Shown here one piece after another: positions 41,530 through 42,787 of a stretch of DNA of 42,787 bases. The position numbers and the translations under genes were made by a program. This DNA comes from Meiothermus cerbereus DSM 11376 (GTDB lineage: Bacteria > Deinococcota > Deinococci > Deinococcales > Thermaceae). The notes beneath the pieces were generated by a model. That model was not told the DNA's origin, did not search any database, and was given only the letters and a program-made list of their open reading frames with translations. Each line of letters begins with the position of its first letter. Position 1 is the first letter of the stretch. Where the stretch lies: positions 1-42,787 of the forward strand of contig NZ_KK211061.1 of NCBI RefSeq assembly GCF_000620065.1, written 5' to 3'.

Positions 41530-41535
41530 AAAATA
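41530..41535 (-). promoter_or_regulatory. Possible internal -10 box before proA
   Basis: Minus-strand TATTTT is followed by GGTGTC and the proA ATG, immediately after the proB stop. Confidence 0.35.
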
Positions 41536-42669
41536 TCACTCCAGTTCCGAGGCCAGGGCAAAGTAGTCGCGGTGAATGGCCTCGTCGGTATTCTTGTAAC
41601 CCAAAAGGGCCTCGATCTCGCGGGTCTTGCGGCCCTTGATGCGTGATAGTTCCGAGGCGCTGTAGTTCACCAGACCTATCCCAATTAGGCTGCCCTCGGT
41701 ATCCAGGCACCTGACCGCCTCGCCCACGCCGAACTGCCCACGCACCTCCAGGATACCCGCCGGCAAAAGGGAGGCCCCGCCCTGGCGCAAAGCCTGGGCT
41801 GCCCCGGCATCCACCACCACCTCCCCCTGGGGTTTGGGGAGCTGGTACAGCCAGAGCTTGCGACCGCTGTAGCGCCGACTGCCCCCGGCAAATAGCGTGC
41901 CGACTGGCTCACCGCGCAGGGCCTGGCTGATGCTTTGGGGCCTATGGCCAGGCAGCAGCAGAGTGGGAATTCCGGCGGCCTGGGCTTTTTCGGCTGCCAG
42001 CAGCTTGCTTTTCATCCCGCCGGTGCCCACCCGGCCTGGGCTGTCGCCCGCCATGCGCAGCACCGCAGCATCCACCCGCTCCACAAAGGGAATGGGCCTG
42101 GCCTCGGGATGGGTGCGGGGGTCGGCCTCAAAGAGGGCCTCGATATCTGAGAGCAAAATGAGCAGATCGGCCCCCACCAGCGAAGCAATTAAGGCCGATA
42201 GCTGGTCGTTGTCGCCAAACTTGATCTCCTCCACCATCACCGTGTCGTTCTCGTTGATGATGGGGACAATGCCCCACTCCAGGAGCGTTTCGAGCGTTTG
42301 CCGGGCGTTTAGATAGCGCTGGCGGTGGCCCAGGTCTTCCGCGGTGAGCAAAACCTGGGCCACCTTCAGGTCGTACCAGCTAAACGCCTGCTCCCACAAA
42401 TACATCAGCGTGGGTTGGCCTACCGCGGCCAGGGCCTGTTTGCCGGGCATGGTTTTTGGACGCTCCTTGAAACCCAGCTTACTCAGGCCGGTAGCCACAG
42501 CCCCAGAGGAAACCAGCACCACTTCGCGGCCTTCTGCCCGAAGCGCAGCTATTTGTGCGGCTATCTCGAGCTGCTGTTGACGTCCTTTTGCACCGCTTAG
42601 CACAGCGCTGCCCACCTTTACCACCAAACGGTGGTAGTTTTGGGCGTTGATGGGTTTTCGTTCTGCCAT
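41536..42669 (-). CDS. proB: Glutamate 5-kinase
   Basis: ProB phosphorylates glutamate as the first, proline-inhibited step of proline synthesis. The 377 residues comprise an amino-acid kinase domain (VVKVGSAVLSG, VLVSSGAVATG, IINENDTVMVEEIKFGDNDQLSALIASL, GTGGMKSKLLAAEKA) and a C-terminal PUA domain (about residues 285-370). It is the first gene of proB-proA. The ribosome site is a GAGGA 10 bases before the ATG, and that GAGGA is part of the terminal CRISPR-type repeat that abuts the gene. Confidence 0.97.
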   Translation of the reverse strand: MAERKPINAQNYHRLVVKVGSAVLSGAKGRQQQLEIAAQIAALRAEGREVVLVSSGAVATGLSKLGFKERPKTMPGKQALAAVGQPTLMYLWEQAFSWYDLKVAQVLLTAEDLGHRQRYLNARQTLETLLEWGIVPIINENDTVMVEEIKFGDNDQLSALIASLVGADLLILLSDIEALFEADPRTHPEARPIPFVERVDAAVLRMAGDSPGRVGTGGMKSKLLAAEKAQAAGIPTLLLPGHRPQSISQALRGEPVGTLFAGGSRRYSGRKLWLYQLPKPQGEVVVDAGAAQALRQGGASLLPAGILEVRGQFGVGEAVRCLDTEGSLIGIGLVNYSASELSRIKGRKTREIEALLGYKNTDEAIHRDYFALASELE

Positions 42670-42672
42670 GGT

Positions 42673-42787
42673 TTTTCAATCCTCACTCGAGCCCTCACCT
42701 GAGTGTAACGCTTTCAGGCCGGGCGCCTCCGGAGTGGGGTTTCAATCCTCACTCGAGCTTTCGCCCGAGTGCAACAAGCGAAGTGGC
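42673..42787 (-). CRISPR. Leader-distal end of a CRISPR array (two repeats, cut by the window end)
   Basis: On the minus strand a 37-base repeat (42739-42775) begins GTTGCACTCGGGCGAAAG and ends CGAGTGAGGATTGAAAC, with a GAAA-capped palindrome (CACTCG/CGAGTG arms) and the ATTGAAAC 3' end typical of type I-A/B and III repeats. A second copy (42673-42709) differs at six positions, as terminal repeats often do. They are separated by 29 bases (42710-42738), short for this repeat class. Twelve bases of the next spacer are visible. If transcribed in the repeat sense, the leader and any cas genes lie beyond the window. Confidence 0.78.

Noticed and set aside
1-42787. tRNA or rRNA genes
   Set aside because: I looked for T-arm GGTTCRA-type sequences with matching acceptor stems and conserved rRNA blocks and found none; a covariance-model scan would be decisive.

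Overview
The window looks like chromosomal DNA from a member of the Thermaceae, most likely Meiothermus or a close relative. This rests on the high GC content, the very frequent CTCGAG hexamer, many genes with a TANNNT -10 box about six bases before the start codon (leaderless mRNAs, common in Deinococcus-Thermus), a zinc-binding LeuRS, and a CRISPR repeat ending in ATTGAAAC. The genus is inferred from style, not from a database match.

Layout. 1-348: 3' end of an IS5-type transposase. 490-8849 (minus strand): luxS, two tandem trkH genes and trkA for K+ uptake, rimO, a RodZ-like membrane protein and psuG. 8850-9215: a mobile two-hairpin repeat. 9216-11864: a TPR-GGDEF diguanylate cyclase and a divergent membrane-anchored protein of unknown function. 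11964-26447 (plus strand): the most distinctive region. A large SARP/BTAD-ATPase-TPR regulator is followed by a lipoprotein subtilase, a small lipoprotein homologous to the protease's C-terminal domain, and a run of six genes that mostly encode secreted proteins or lipoproteins (InlB-repeat protein, 60-aa acidic protein, lipoprotein, beta-propeller lipoprotein with a CxxCH haem motif, carboxypeptidase-regulatory-domain lipoprotein, exported TPR protein). Three transcription units here start with the same operator: heptamers TCATGCT repeated at 11 bp, then exactly 8 bp to a TANNNT -10 box. This is the geometry known for SARP regulators, so the adjacent BTAD protein is the obvious candidate activator. 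Two of the units also share an identical terminator.

26451-32527: a second copy of the mobile repeat with a related two-hairpin element, a YeeE/YedE sulfur transporter, a DUF427 protein with a membrane protein, a NarL-type two-component pair, and a cluster of nested small repeats around a small membrane-protein gene. 32692-37488: leuS behind a probable attenuator, a THI5/NMT1-like binding protein under an FMN riboswitch (so probably flavin import), and a SWIM zinc-finger protein. 37733-42669: a fused ABC ATPase-permease that may serve that binding protein, a YihY/BrkB membrane protein, and proB-proA. 42673-42787: the leader-distal end of a CRISPR array abutting proB and running off the window.

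At least four short non-autonomous repeat families or structures (158/126-bp two-hairpin elements, a related element with different arms, a TAAG...CTTA element, and a 119-bp element inserted into it with a TCAT duplication) occupy most of the intergenic space, usually just after stop codons.
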